DNA of 64,000 nt from JBGSTR01 sp963707135 (GTDB taxonomy: Bacteria > Pseudomonadota > Gammaproteobacteria > Chromatiales > Chromatiaceae), in the NCBI GenBank assembly GCA_963707135.1, contig CAVPOY010000009.1, positions 1 through 64,000 on the forward strand. Direction: 5' to 3'. A program made the position numbers and the translations under genes. Each line of letters opens with the position of its first letter. Positions within the stretch are counted from its first letter, which is position 1. Shown in pieces: positions 37,800 through 47,616 of this stretch. Below the pieces are notes generated by a model. The model ran no database searches, was not told the origin of the DNA, and saw only the letters and a list, made by a program, of their open reading frames with translations.

Positions 37800-40700
37800 C
37801 CGCCGAAGCGCCGCGAGGGCCAACGGTAGCTCGCCGCCTTCGTCCGTATGAGCGTCAGGAAAGCTCGTGAGCTGCCGCCCTCCCGGCCCCAGGTAGACGA
37901 CGGGCCGACCGGCGACCAGCACAACCCAGGCGCCGGCGACACGTTTAGGCGCCGCACCCCCGCCGGGGGCCGGCCAGGGCAGCAGGGCGCCGAACGGGTT
38001 TGCGGGATCCGCCGCGGCGAGCACCCGGACCCATGTCTCGTCGAATCCCGCGATCGGGGCCTCGTCGATGCGGGCGCCCCGCAAACGCTCGATTGCTCCC
38101 GGGAGGGCGAACTGCGCGCCGGATAGCCCCTCGACGAAGTAGCCGCGGCGGACCCGGCCGACCTCTTCCATCTGCTTCAGGACCCGATAGACGGGACCGA
38201 AGCCGCCCGGGATGCCCTCGGCCTGAACCGCCTCGCGGCTTACCACGCCGTAGCGTTCCAGCAGCATCCGCGAGCGCATCAGGAGCCGCTCGCTGTCCGG
38301 GACCGGAGTGCCGCCGAGCAGCGCCGCGACCAGGGACCAGCGGCCACCGGCCGTGGACCGCGCTCCGCCGCCGCGCCGCGCGCGTCCTCTGCGACCCAGC
38401 GATCGCAGCGGCGCGAAGGTGTCATTGGTGACGACGCCGGCCCAGACCAGGTTCCAGAGCGCGGCCTCCAGGTCATCCGCGCGCGCATCGAGTCCAGCCC
38501 TTTCGACCGCTTGGATCAGCTCGACGAGAAAGCAGGCCCCGCGCCCCCGGAGATGCCCGACCAGCGCCTGTTCGATCTCGGACTCCCGCCCGTTGGAGTC
38601 GGCAGACTCGGCATCGCGGCCGACGCCCTCCAACAACGCGTCGATGCTCTCGCGCCGGTAGAGCGCAATGCGGCCGTCCGCGGGTCCGGCGGCGCCGCGC
38701 CCGACCCAGACGACCTGTCCGGTGGCGGCTAGGAGGTCCAGATCCTCGCTCCGATAGCCGGGCACCCGCGCGGGCAGCAGCACCCGGTCGAGCAGCGACC
38801 AGGCGACCGTCAACCCCTCGAGCTGAACCAGGGCCTCGATCAGCCGGCCCCGGCCGCTCGCGGTCTCGCCGATACCCTGCCAGGCGGGCAGGAAGCGCCC
38901 GAGCGTCCCCGCGTCGACCGGTGCGACGGCGTCTCGGGCCCGCGCCAGGGTCAGGCGCCGGAGTCGCCGCAGTACCTCGGCGTCGCACCACTCCGGCTCG
39001 GCCCCGGCCGGACGGATCTCGCCGTGCACCAGCGCGCCCGACGTCTCCAACAGGCGAAGCACCGGGTCGATCTGGGCGGGCCGAACGCCGAACCGCTCCG
39101 CGGCGTCCCGCGTCGGGAACGGCCCGCGGGTGCGGGCGAACCGGCGCAGCAGATGCTCCAGCGGCGCGTCGGTCGGCGCCAGGAAGGCCTCCGGCAGACC
39201 GGGCGGAGGCACAGCGCCCAGGGCGTCCCGATAGAGCCCGGCGTCCTCGGCGGCGACCCAGCGCTCACCGCCGGCAATGCGCAGCCGCACCGCCCGGCAT
39301 TGCGCCCGCAGACGCGGCAGCCAGTCGCCGGGCTCGCCGTCGCAGCGCGCGGCCGCCTCCTCGGCCGACAGGTCCCCGAGCCGTCGGAGCAGGTCATGAA
39401 GCTCGTCGGCATCCCGCGCCCGTCGGCCGTCGGCCCGGTGCTGGAGGTCGAGCTCCAGTTCGTCGAGCACCGCGGGGTCGATCAGCTCCCGCAACTCCGC
39501 CTGACCCAGCAGCTCCGCGAGCAGCGCCCGGTCCAGCGTCAGGGCCTGGACGCGTCGTTCCGCCAGCGGAGCGTCCTGCTCGTAGATGTAGGCGGCCACA
39601 TAGGCGAACACCAGCGAGCGGGCGAAGGGCGAAGCGCTCGCGGTCTCGGCCTCGTGGACGCGGATCGAACGGCTGCGGATGCCGGCCAGGATCTCCCGCA
39701 GGCCGGGAAGATCGAAGACGTCGCTCAGTGCCTGCCGGTAGGTCTCGAGCACGATGGGGAAGGACGGGTAGCGCCGCACCGCCGCCAGCAGCTGCTGGGC
39801 CTTGAGCCGCTGGGCCCACAGCGGCCGCCGGCCCTTGGCGGTCTTGCGCGGCATCAGCAGCGCCCGGGCCGCGTTCTCACGGAAGAGTCCGGCGAACAGG
39901 GCCGTATCCGCGAGCTGGTCGGTGATGTCGTCCTCGACGGACTCCGGGTCCGGCAGCAGATCCGCGAGGTCCGGGAGGTCATCGCCGTCGGCAAGACGCA
40001 GGACGATGCCGTCGTCGGAGTACATGACCTGGATCTCGAAGCCTTCCCGACGCCCCAACCGCCGCTGCAACGCCATCGCCCAGGGGGCGTGGACGCGCGC
40101 ACCGAACGGCGTCAGGAGGCAGACGCGCCAGTCCCCCAGCTCGTCGCGAAACCGCTCCACGACCACCGTGCGGTCGCTCGGCACCAGGCCGGTGGCCTCC
40201 CGCTGCTGGCCGATGTAGGCGGCGAGGTTTCGCGCGGCTAGCACGTCGAGCGGGGTCCGTTCGGCGATCCAGTCCGCGGCGGACCCCGGCTCCACGGCCG
40301 CGACCTCGCGGCAGAAGGCGCCGACGGCCCGGCCGAGCGGCAGCGGCCGACCGAGCCCGTCGCCGCGCCAGAACGGCAGCCGCCCCGGCTCGCCGGGCGC
40401 CGGGGCGACCACCACCCGGTCGCGGGTGATCTGCTGGACGCGCCAGGTCGAAGCCCCGAGCAGGATGCAGTCCCCGGCCTTGGTCTCGAAGACCATTTCC
40501 TCATCGAGCTCGCCGACCCTGGGGCCGTCCGAGCCCAGGTGAACCCCATAGTTTCCGCGGTCCGGGATAGTGCCCGCATTGAGCCGTGTGACCATCGCCG
40601 TGCCCCGGCGCGCGGACAGACGGTCGGCCCCGCGGTCCCAGGCGAGCAGCGGGCGTAGGTCTCCGAAGTCGCTGGACGGATAACGGCCGGAGAGCATCTC

Positions 40701-42101
40701 GAGCACCGACTCCAGAGAGCCGCGCGTGAGATCCCGATAGGGTCCCGCGCGGGTGACCAGGCGCCACAGGGCGTCCAGGTCCCGGTCCCGGTCGACGCAA
40801 TGGGCCGCGACCTGCTGCGCGAGCACGTCGAGCGCGTTGCGTGGCATCCGCGTCGGCTCCAGCTCGCCCTGGAGCATGCGGGCGCCGATCACCGCGCACT
40901 CGAGCAGGTCGCCCCGGAACTTCGGGTAAATGCGCCCCGAGCTGATCTCGCCGACCCCGTGCCCGGCACGGCCCACGCGCTGCAGACCGCGCGCCACGGA
41001 GCCCGGCGATTCCACCAGCAGCACCTGGTCGACGGCACCCATGTCGATGCCCATCTCCAGGGAGCTGGTCGCGACGATGGCGCGGATGATGCCGCGCTTG
41101 AGCCCTTCCTCGATCTCGGCCCGCTGCTCGGGGCTGACGCTTCCGTGGTGCGCGCGCACCAGCTCCGCGCCGGCCAGGTCGTTCAGCCGCTGGCACAGGC
41201 GCTCGCACAGCCCACGACTGTTGACGAAGACGATGGTCGAGCGGCTGGCCCGGATCTGCTCGAGCAGGGCCGGGTAGATCGCCCCCCACAAGCCCTTCTC
41301 CGCCGGCGGCCGGGCCACCTCGCGCGAGTAGAGCTCCGCGAGAATCGGACCACCCGCGGCCGGCGTCGGGTCGTCCGGCGGATGCTCCATGTCCGGCACC
41401 GGCACGCTGACACTGAGATCGAGCCGCGGCGGCGCGGCCGCGTCGACGACCTCGACCTCGCGGTCGCCGCCGAGGTAGAGCGCGGCCTCCGCCAGGGGCC
41501 GGATGGTGGCCGACAGGCCGATTCGCTGGGGATCCTCGCGACAGATCCCGGCCAGGCGTTCCAGAGACAGCGCCAGGTGGACGCCCCGCTTGGTCGGGGC
41601 CAGCGCGTGGACCTCGTCGATGATGACGGTATCGACGGTCGCGAGGGTCTCCGCCGCCCGCGACCCGAGCAACAGGTATAGGGACTCCGGGGTCGTGACC
41701 AGGATCTCGGCGGGGTCACCGAGCTGTCGGGCGCGTTCCCGCGGCGGGGTGTCGCCGGTTCGAATCGCCACCCGCGGCCGCCAGGCCGCCGACCCGACCG
41801 ACTCCGCCGCTCGCGCGACGCCCGCGAGCGGCGCGCGGAGGTTACGCTCGATGTCGTAGACCAGCGCTTTCAGCGGCGAGACATAAAGCACCCGCACACC
41901 GGGCGCGGCCTCCGGGCCCGCGCGCAACAGTCGGTCGATGGCCCACAGGAAGGCGGCCAATGTCTTGCCGCTGCCGGTCGGCGCCGTGATCAGCACGTGA
42001 CGCCGGGCGGCGATTGCCGGCCAGCCGAGGGACTGGGCCGGCGTCGGCGCGTCGAAGTTCTGCGCGAACCAGCGGCGGGTCGGGGGGCTGAACAGATCCA
42101 T
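37662..42101 (-). CDS. lhr: Large ATP-dependent helicase Lhr
   Basis: 1479 aa, matching full-length Lhr (about 1500). Superfamily 2 core: Walker A APTGSGKTLAAFL (residues 40-52), LYVSPLKALVYDIERNL, DEVH box (162-165), GLSATIRPL, and motif VI QRVGRAGHGVGE. A winged-helix and long C-terminal region (Lhr_CTD) follow. Bacterial Lhr is a 3'-5' DNA-dependent translocase with a preference for RNA:DNA hybrids, linked to DNA repair. Its last 138 nt overlap the converging KTN gene. Confidence 0.95.
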   Translation of the reverse strand: MDLFSPPTRRWFAQNFDAPTPAQSLGWPAIAARRHVLITAPTGSGKTLAAFLWAIDRLLRAGPEAAPGVRVLYVSPLKALVYDIERNLRAPLAGVARAAESVGSAAWRPRVAIRTGDTPPRERARQLGDPAEILVTTPESLYLLLGSRAAETLATVDTVIIDEVHALAPTKRGVHLALSLERLAGICREDPQRIGLSATIRPLAEAALYLGGDREVEVVDAAAPPRLDLSVSVPVPDMEHPPDDPTPAAGGPILAELYSREVARPPAEKGLWGAIYPALLEQIRASRSTIVFVNSRGLCERLCQRLNDLAGAELVRAHHGSVSPEQRAEIEEGLKRGIIRAIVATSSLEMGIDMGAVDQVLLVESPGSVARGLQRVGRAGHGVGEISSGRIYPKFRGDLLECAVIGARMLQGELEPTRMPRNALDVLAQQVAAHCVDRDRDLDALWRLVTRAGPYRDLTRGSLESVLEMLSGRYPSSDFGDLRPLLAWDRGADRLSARRGTAMVTRLNAGTIPDRGNYGVHLGSDGPRVGELDEEMVFETKAGDCILLGASTWRVQQITRDRVVVAPAPGEPGRLPFWRGDGLGRPLPLGRAVGAFCREVAAVEPGSAADWIAERTPLDVLAARNLAAYIGQQREATGLVPSDRTVVVERFRDELGDWRVCLLTPFGARVHAPWAMALQRRLGRREGFEIQVMYSDDGIVLRLADGDDLPDLADLLPDPESVEDDITDQLADTALFAGLFRENAARALLMPRKTAKGRRPLWAQRLKAQQLLAAVRRYPSFPIVLETYRQALSDVFDLPGLREILAGIRSRSIRVHEAETASASPFARSLVFAYVAAYIYEQDAPLAERRVQALTLDRALLAELLGQAELRELIDPAVLDELELDLQHRADGRRARDADELHDLLRRLGDLSAEEAAARCDGEPGDWLPRLRAQCRAVRLRIAGGERWVAAEDAGLYRDALGAVPPPGLPEAFLAPTDAPLEHLLRRFARTRGPFPTRDAAERFGVRPAQIDPVLRLLETSGALVHGEIRPAGAEPEWCDAEVLRRLRRLTLARARDAVAPVDAGTLGRFLPAWQGIGETASGRGRLIEALVQLEGLTVAWSLLDRVLLPARVPGYRSEDLDLLAATGQVVWVGRGAAGPADGRIALYRRESIDALLEGVGRDAESADSNGRESEIEQALVGHLRGRGACFLVELIQAVERAGLDARADDLEAALWNLVWAGVVTNDTFAPLRSLGRRGRARRGGGARSTAGGRWSLVAALLGGTPVPDSERLLMRSRMLLERYGVVSREAVQAEGIPGGFGPVYRVLKQMEEVGRVRRGYFVEGLSGAQFALPGAIERLRGARIDEAPIAGFDETWVRVLAAADPANPFGALLPWPAPGGGAAPKRVAGAWVVLVAGRPVVYLGPGGRQLTSFPDAHTDEGGELPLALAALRRLPAAGRKRLLIRQIDGQPALDSGLREQFLAAGFEPDYDALTPARW

Positions 42102-42169
42102 CGGCGCGAGGTCGGGGTCGGGCGCTCTGGCCTTACGCGGGCGACAGCCCTGGCGCCCCGCGCCGCCGT

Positions 42170-42481
42170 CTAGGTTCGGACCAGACTCAGCGCGGGCCCG
42201 CCGCGCAGGCGCTTCGCCGCCTCGTACTCCTCGTCGGTCATCTGGCTGCCCACACAGTTGCGCAGTTGAACGGCATCGCGATCACCCTGCTCGACCGCCA
42301 GCGACAGCCAGTAGTGCGCCTGGGCCAGGTCGATGGGGACGCCGCGCCCCTCGGCGTAGATCAGGCCCATCGCGAACTGGGCGTCGACATCGCCCCCCGA
42401 CGCCGCCGCACGCACGATCCCGACTTTGGACGGGTCGTTACGCAGCAGGATCAGGTCCTTGAGAAAGCTCTTGTCCGACAT
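42170..42481 (-). CDS. Small Sel1-like repeat protein
   Basis: 103 aa. One clear SEL1 (TPR-like) repeat, DAQFAMGLIYAEGRGVPIDLAQAHYWLSLAVEQGD, with flanking half-repeats. No signal peptide. Sel1 repeats mediate protein contacts; a specific role cannot be assigned. It lies 68 nt upstream of lhr on the same strand and might be co-transcribed. Confidence 0.82.
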   Translation of the reverse strand: MSDKSFLKDLILLRNDPSKVGIVRAAASGGDVDAQFAMGLIYAEGRGVPIDLAQAHYWLSLAVEQGDRDAVQLRNCVGSQMTDEEYEAAKRLRGGPALSLVRT

Positions 42482-42573
42482 TGTCTCGCGCGAATCGATA
42501 TGCCCAGCGAAAACGAAGCGCTGGTTAGCAAACTTGGGGACAGTGCACGTGTTTAGGAACGGCCCGCCGATGA

Positions 42574-43467
42574 TCAGGCTCCATCCGGCTCGATCGACCC
42601 GTCCGGGGCGTACCGGTCCAAAAGCCGGTCATAGTCCGCGAGCCCGACGACGGACTTGAGCTCGTCGAAGTTTACCCGCCGGTCGGGCGTGCGGCCGGCG
42701 GCAAGCTCGACGAGCGCCGCGCGCATCGCATGGACGGCGCTGCCGAGCAGCGTGAGCGGGTAGGCCGCGATCCGGTAGCCGATCTCGGCCAGCCGCTCCG
42801 GCGGCAGGAGCGGCGTGACGCCCTCCTCGAGCATGTTCGCCATCTTCGGACCCGGTACGCGACGGCAGAAGCGCTCCATCTCGGACTCGTCCCGGGGCGC
42901 CTCCAAAAACAAGACGTCCGCGCCCAGTTCCGCGAAGGCCTCCATGCGCCAGAGCGCCTCGTCGAGCCCCCGGGCGCTGCGCGCGTCGGTGCGGGCCACG
43001 ATCAGGGTCCCGGCGCCGGAGTCGCGGGCATCGACGGCGGCACGGATACGCCGCACCGCCTCGGCCCGATCCACGACCTCTTTCACCCCGGTGTGTCCGC
43101 AGCGTTTGGGGGCGAACTGATCCTCGATCATGACGCCCGCGAACCCCGCGAGCGCGTACTGCTCAACCGTGCGGCGGACGTTCGCCGGGTTGCCGTGACC
43201 GGTGTCGCCGTCACCGATGACCGGGATCGAGACGGCCTGACAGATGCCGCGACCCTGGTCAAGCATCTCGGTCACCGAGATCAATCCGGTATCGGGCAGC
43301 GCGAGCCGTGCCGCCGAGACCGCGAAACCGCTCATGAAGGTCAGCGGGAAACCGGCCTGCTCGATCAGCCGTGCCGACAGCGCATCGAAGCAACAGGGCA
43401 TGAGCCGGACGCCATCGGTATCCAGCAGGGCGCGCAGGCGATCGATCGACGAGGAAGTCGGCGGCAT
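42574..43467 (-). CDS. Isocitrate lyase/PEP mutase family enzyme
   Basis: 297 aa from the Met at 43467 (MPPTSSSIDRLRALLD); the open frame continues 28 codons further up without family similarity. Superfamily motifs: PCCFDALSARLIEQAGF, SGFAVSAARLALPD, VIGDGDTGHGNPANV (Mg2+ site), MIEDQFAPKRCGHTG (the KKCGH-like catalytic loop), and LIVARTDARS. The pattern is nearest to methylisocitrate-lyase-like or oxaloacetate-decarboxylase-like proteins; the substrate is unresolved. A perfect spaced dyad lies in the divergent promoter region. Confidence 0.88.
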   Translation of the reverse strand: MPPTSSSIDRLRALLDTDGVRLMPCCFDALSARLIEQAGFPLTFMSGFAVSAARLALPDTGLISVTEMLDQGRGICQAVSIPVIGDGDTGHGNPANVRRTVEQYALAGFAGVMIEDQFAPKRCGHTGVKEVVDRAEAVRRIRAAVDARDSGAGTLIVARTDARSARGLDEALWRMEAFAELGADVLFLEAPRDESEMERFCRRVPGPKMANMLEEGVTPLLPPERLAEIGYRIAAYPLTLLGSAVHAMRAALVELAAGRTPDRRVNFDELKSVVGLADYDRLLDRYAPDGSIEPDGA

Positions 43468-43737
43468 GGATCGGGTATCGGTCTCTGGCCCGCTGCGGTT
43501 GGACGAGGGTTCCCCGCAAATGCGTTGTCTCGGCACCACCGCGGCCGGCAATACCCCGCAAGTCGGCGATGCCTATTGGAGCACGGCCAGGATCGCGAGA
43601 GAACCGGCGTCGGCGACTCAGCTCGGCCCTGCCTCCACGGTCGCCGCGGGGAGAGCGTCCGGGTCGGCGACTTCAGACGCACGATGCGGGCACGCCAATC
43701 CAGCCGCGTTGCTCCCCGATTGATCTGTAGGCGCCAT

Positions 43738-43751
43738 GTGACTAGAGTCAC
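43738..43751. promoter_or_regulatory. Operator-like dyad GTGACTAGAGTCAC
   Basis: Two perfect 6-bp half-sites (GTGACT/AGTCAC) separated by AG lie in the 341-bp region between the divergent PEP-mutase-family and lytic-transglycosylase-like genes, 58 nt before the latter's start. The position suits a repressor or activator site; the binding protein is unknown. The rest of 43468-43808 shows no gene. Confidence 0.4.
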
Positions 43752-43808
43752 GTTTGGCAGGGCGGACGTTCCCGACTTGTCCGGGTATCCGCAAAATGTG
43801 GCAACGAG

Positions 43809-45917
43809 ATGAAACGGACTGCAATGTCGAAGTGCGGGAGAGTCCTGGGCGGTATCGCCGGGGCCTGCGTTCTCGCGCTCGCACCGGCGTGGGCTGCCGA
43901 TCCGCCGCCAGAACCGGCCGCGGCTCCAGCGGGCGAGTCGCAGCCGGATCCCGTGCTGGCGGCCTATCAGGCCCTGTCGGAGAGTCAAGCCCGCAATTAC
44001 GACCGGACTCAGGATATCTCCCCGCGGCAGATGGTCATTCTGCTGGAGGTGTGCGAACGAACCGGGGCCAGTCTGGGGCAGGCGCTCGCGACCGGGGAGC
44101 ACGAGAGCGCCCGCACCTGGAACGACCACGTCCGCCCCACCCTGAAGAGCGGCAACCTCGGATCGGCCGCCGGGGTCTGGCAGTTCCAGCCCGCGACCTT
44201 CCACGGCGTCATCCAAAGGTACGGGGCCCGGCTGCTGGCGGCATCTAGCGCGGATGCTGCAACCGACCGGGAGCACATGGATCTGGGTGACGGGCCCTTT
44301 AGCGATGCAGAGGTCCGCGCCCTCATTCGGGAGACAGTGGACGGCACGCGTGACGCGAAGGACGCCAAGCTGCTGCTTCTGCGGCACAACTTCGCCATTC
44401 TGGCGTTTGCCAAACACTACCTGAGCATCGACTCGGGGGCGGCCACGCCGGAGGAGGACTACCTCTTCCATTTTCTGGGCGCCGGAGAGGGCCGACGGGT
44501 GCTGGCCCTGGCCAACGGAGAGGCGCGCGATACCCTGTCGGTCAAGCCCGTCGAGGTGCCTGACGCTCCGTTGGAAGCATTGCCGGAACTGGCCGCACAA
44601 GACCCCGGAGCCGTACTCAGACAGGCAAGGGCCCTGGTGCGGATCCGATCCGCCGATGACGGCCGAATCACGATCATCGAATCGGACACCGGCTTGCGGT
44701 CGATGCCCGCGCTCGACCTCGGATCCGCGGTCGTCGATCCATTTTCGCTGCCCGAGCCGCCGACCGTGTCGTCGGAGTGGGGCTATCCCGCGGACTCCCC
44801 CACCGTGACGGGCAACCTCGGCATGTTCTACCGCGACGGCAAGGGACAGACCGAGCCCTACACCTGGGCGGAGTTCATGGCCAATCTGAAGCGCCGCGTA
44901 CGGGCCGAGACCCAGCCATCATGGGTGCGCGCCAAGTACGGGGTCGGTTTCGAGTTGGAAGGGGGCGATATGCCGGAGCGGGCGTTCGACCCGGCGCAGA
45001 CATCCGAGGCCGCCGAATTCCGCCACGTGAAGGGGCAGAGCGTCGTCGTGCCGAAGGCGCTGGTGACCGGTCCGCTCGACCGAGACGAAACAGAGCGCTA
45101 CAAACAGCGACTCGCCGCTTTGGTGAGCCAGGGTGATGACGAGCCGACGGACACGCTGCCGCCCGAGTCCTTGTCGGCGCTGCATCACCTGGGGGTGCTG
45201 CCCGAGGACGTGCAAGAGGTCAGTACCGCCCATCCCCAGGTGCAGAACGCCTTGCGCGAGTTCCGCACGATGGTTGGCAAACAGGAGCCGGACGCTCCGG
45301 CCGATTCCAGCCGGCTGATGCCCGCCGAGCGCATTGCCTTGGAGATCTACGACCGTCGTCTCGCCCGCTATGCCGGGTTGCAGGCTTGCCAACAGGGTTC
45401 ATCGGTGGATGCGCCCGACCTCCGGCTCATCAGAAAGATGCCGGCCGGATTGCAGCGTCTGGCGGCTCCGCGAATTGCGATGTTGCAGTCGGCGCTGGCC
45501 GAGCAAGGGCTTCTGAATCAACCGACCAAGAAGACCACCTGGCGAGACAAGAAACGCCGGAAGCGCGTGAGCTACAAGACGGTCCCGTTCGCGGGCAAGC
45601 CGGACAAGGCGACGGTCGCGGCGCTCAGCGCCTTCCAGTGGCGCAATGGCCTGCGTCGAACGGACGGTGTCGTGGACGCGGTGACGCTGGAGATGCTGGG
45701 TCTGCCGCCGTTGGGGCCCGAGCTGTTCCTGCCGCTCTCAGGCCCGCAGTGTCCCGTTGAATCAGTCGCCGGGCGATCGCCGACGTGCGCGATCCCGAGC
45801 GCGAACCAGGGCCGCGCTGTCGGCGGGCTCTCCCCGCCCCGCCGGCCTTCTGCCGCGAAGTTGCTGGACGCCGACTCCGGGCGGGACTGTTGCGGTCCGC
45901 CGATCGAGTCATCCTGA
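43809..45917 (+). CDS. Exported lytic-transglycosylase-like protein with peptidoglycan-binding region
   Basis: 702 aa. Signal peptide ends near residue 30 (ALAPAWAAD). Residues about 75-145 resemble a transglycosylase SLT-type fold: LATGEHESARTWND gives a candidate catalytic Glu, followed by LGSAAGVWQFQPATFHGVIQRYG, which matches the G..QF.P.T pattern. Residues about 600-640 (KATVAALSAFQWRNGLRRTDGVVDAVTLEMLG) fit a PG_binding_1 repeat. The middle is unassigned. After LPPLGPELFLPLSGPQCP the sequence loses protein character (Arg/Ser/Pro-rich), so the true end may be earlier and the tail may reflect a frame error. Confidence 0.7.
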   Translation: MKRTAMSKCGRVLGGIAGACVLALAPAWAADPPPEPAAAPAGESQPDPVLAAYQALSESQARNYDRTQDISPRQMVILLEVCERTGASLGQALATGEHESARTWNDHVRPTLKSGNLGSAAGVWQFQPATFHGVIQRYGARLLAASSADAATDREHMDLGDGPFSDAEVRALIRETVDGTRDAKDAKLLLLRHNFAILAFAKHYLSIDSGAATPEEDYLFHFLGAGEGRRVLALANGEARDTLSVKPVEVPDAPLEALPELAAQDPGAVLRQARALVRIRSADDGRITIIESDTGLRSMPALDLGSAVVDPFSLPEPPTVSSEWGYPADSPTVTGNLGMFYRDGKGQTEPYTWAEFMANLKRRVRAETQPSWVRAKYGVGFELEGGDMPERAFDPAQTSEAAEFRHVKGQSVVVPKALVTGPLDRDETERYKQRLAALVSQGDDEPTDTLPPESLSALHHLGVLPEDVQEVSTAHPQVQNALREFRTMVGKQEPDAPADSSRLMPAERIALEIYDRRLARYAGLQACQQGSSVDAPDLRLIRKMPAGLQRLAAPRIAMLQSALAEQGLLNQPTKKTTWRDKKRRKRVSYKTVPFAGKPDKATVAALSAFQWRNGLRRTDGVVDAVTLEMLGLPPLGPELFLPLSGPQCPVESVAGRSPTCAIPSANQGRAVGGLSPPRRPSAAKLLDADSGRDCCGPPIESS

Positions 45918-47207
45918 TCACTGCTTCGGGCCCTCCGCCCGCAGCTCCTCGTGGCGCCGACCCAGGAACAGCCCGGTCGCCAGCCACAGCGCGGCGACCG
46001 GTACCGCCGCGAAGGCCATGCCCGAGATCGACAGCCCGAACGAGGCCAGTCCGGCGGCGATCCAGCTGGACGCGGCATCCCCGGCGCGATGGATGACCGT
46101 GTCGATCACATTTTTGGCCTGATACTTCTCCTCCTTGGGGACTACGGTGAACAGGGTCTCACGGGTGGGTTTGGAGATCGCGAACTCGCCGGCTCGGCGC
46201 ATCACGCCCAGGATGACCAGCACCGGGAGGATCGGGGCCAGACCGAAGGCGGCGAACCCGCCGATCGAGACCAACGGCAGGGCCGCGAGCATCGGCGTCA
46301 CGCCGAATCTGGAGAGGATTCTCCCGGTGAGTAGAAGCTGGATCGACAAGGTCAGCAGATTCACGGCGAGGTCCACCGAGGCGAACAGTCGCGTGCGGCC
46401 CTCGGGGCTGGGGACGACCTCCGGCACCAGCGTGGTCTGGGCGAAATAGAGCAGCGTCCCGAGCAGCGTGTAGCAGACCAGATAGATGCAGATGCCGATC
46501 AGGTAAGGCGAGTGCAGGATGCGCGTGACCCCGACCCACAGACTCGGCCGTTCGCCGGAGGTCTCCTCGGAGGTCCGCAGGAAGCGCTGCAGGCCCTCGG
46601 GGCGGCGCTCGCCAATGTGCAGCAGCGCCAGGATGCAGCCAATGGCGCCGGCCAGCAGCGCGGCCGAGACCAGGAGCAGGTTCGGGATGCCGATCGCCGG
46701 CGCCAGCAGGGTCGTAAGCCCGGGGCCGGCGACCGCCCCCAGACTGCCCCCGGCGGAGATGAACCCGAACAGGCGCCGGGCCGCCTCGGTGGAGAAGAGG
46801 TCCGCCATGAAGCTCCAGAACACCGAGACGACGAACAGATTGAAGACGCTGACCCAGACGAAGAAGAAGGGTGCCACCGATTCGGTGGGTACCTCCGAGG
46901 CGAGGACCCGATTGAAGCCCACCAGGTTGAGCGCGAAGAAGCCGTAGATCAGCGGCAGCAGCCGGTGGACAGGCAGACGCGCGGCCAGCCAGCCGAACAC
47001 CGGGACCAGGGCCACCATGGCGAGGAAGACGGCGGAAAACAGCCATTGCAGGTTGGCCGCCCCGACCTGGACGGCCATCTCGTCGCGCACCGGCCGCACG
47101 ATGTAATAGGCCGCCAGCAGACAGAAGAAATACAGGAACGACAGCAGCAGCGCCGCCACCTCGGTGGGCGCCACGGGGACGATGCGAGTAAGGAGTCGTC
47201 GGATCAC
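45918..47207 (-). CDS. MFS / ATP-ADP-carrier-like transporter
   Basis: 429 aa from a GTG at 47207, just before the first membrane helix; the frame is open to 47528 but the extra 107 residues are Arg-rich and not protein-like. Twelve hydrophobic segments. The N-terminal EVAALLLSFLYFFCLLAAYYIVRPVRDEMAVQ and FVWVSVFNLFVVSVFWSFMADLF are typical of the Npt1/Npt2-like (TLC) family of predicted nucleotide transporters found in free-living proteobacteria. Substrate unknown. Its stop abuts that of the converging gene. Confidence 0.85.
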   Translation of the reverse strand: MIRRLLTRIVPVAPTEVAALLLSFLYFFCLLAAYYIVRPVRDEMAVQVGAANLQWLFSAVFLAMVALVPVFGWLAARLPVHRLLPLIYGFFALNLVGFNRVLASEVPTESVAPFFFVWVSVFNLFVVSVFWSFMADLFSTEAARRLFGFISAGGSLGAVAGPGLTTLLAPAIGIPNLLLVSAALLAGAIGCILALLHIGERRPEGLQRFLRTSEETSGERPSLWVGVTRILHSPYLIGICIYLVCYTLLGTLLYFAQTTLVPEVVPSPEGRTRLFASVDLAVNLLTLSIQLLLTGRILSRFGVTPMLAALPLVSIGGFAAFGLAPILPVLVILGVMRRAGEFAISKPTRETLFTVVPKEEKYQAKNVIDTVIHRAGDAASSWIAAGLASFGLSISGMAFAAVPVAALWLATGLFLGRRHEELRAEGPKQ

Positions 47208-47616
47208 ACCAGGTGGCCTCAAGCCGTTCCCGCGGGCGGGGAAACGAGAATTCGGGTCGCGCCGGCGCGGCCCAGAGATCAACGGGTCGGCATTTTGCCG
47301 CCCTTGCCCTTGTCTCGTCGCGCGGTCGGACGGATTGCGACTCCCTTGCCAGTACCACGAGCCGCGGCTATTCTGCCGCTTACCGTACGCCGACGCGGAT
47401 CCCGGCGCGATTGAATTCTCTTGATTTTTTTGTATTGCCGCCGCGAGTGGCGCGACCGCGCGGAGACTCTCGGGGCATCTGACCCCGGCTCTGGCTCGTC
47501 GAGATCGCGGATCCCGCGCGCTCGCCAATCAGTCGCATCCGCTCGCGGACGGAACCGCCGCAACGGGCTCCACGCCGCCGCACGCTGACCCAGAACCCAA
47601 CCTCGGTTCGAATATA
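47208..47616. other. Divergent intergenic region, probable korA promoter
   Basis: About 410 bp between divergent genes. Most is GC-rich and non-coding on both strands. An AT-rich patch near 47411-47435 (TTGAATTCTCTTGATTTTTT) is the best place for a promoter of the kor-rnf cluster, but I cannot define -35/-10 boxes with confidence. Confidence 0.35.
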
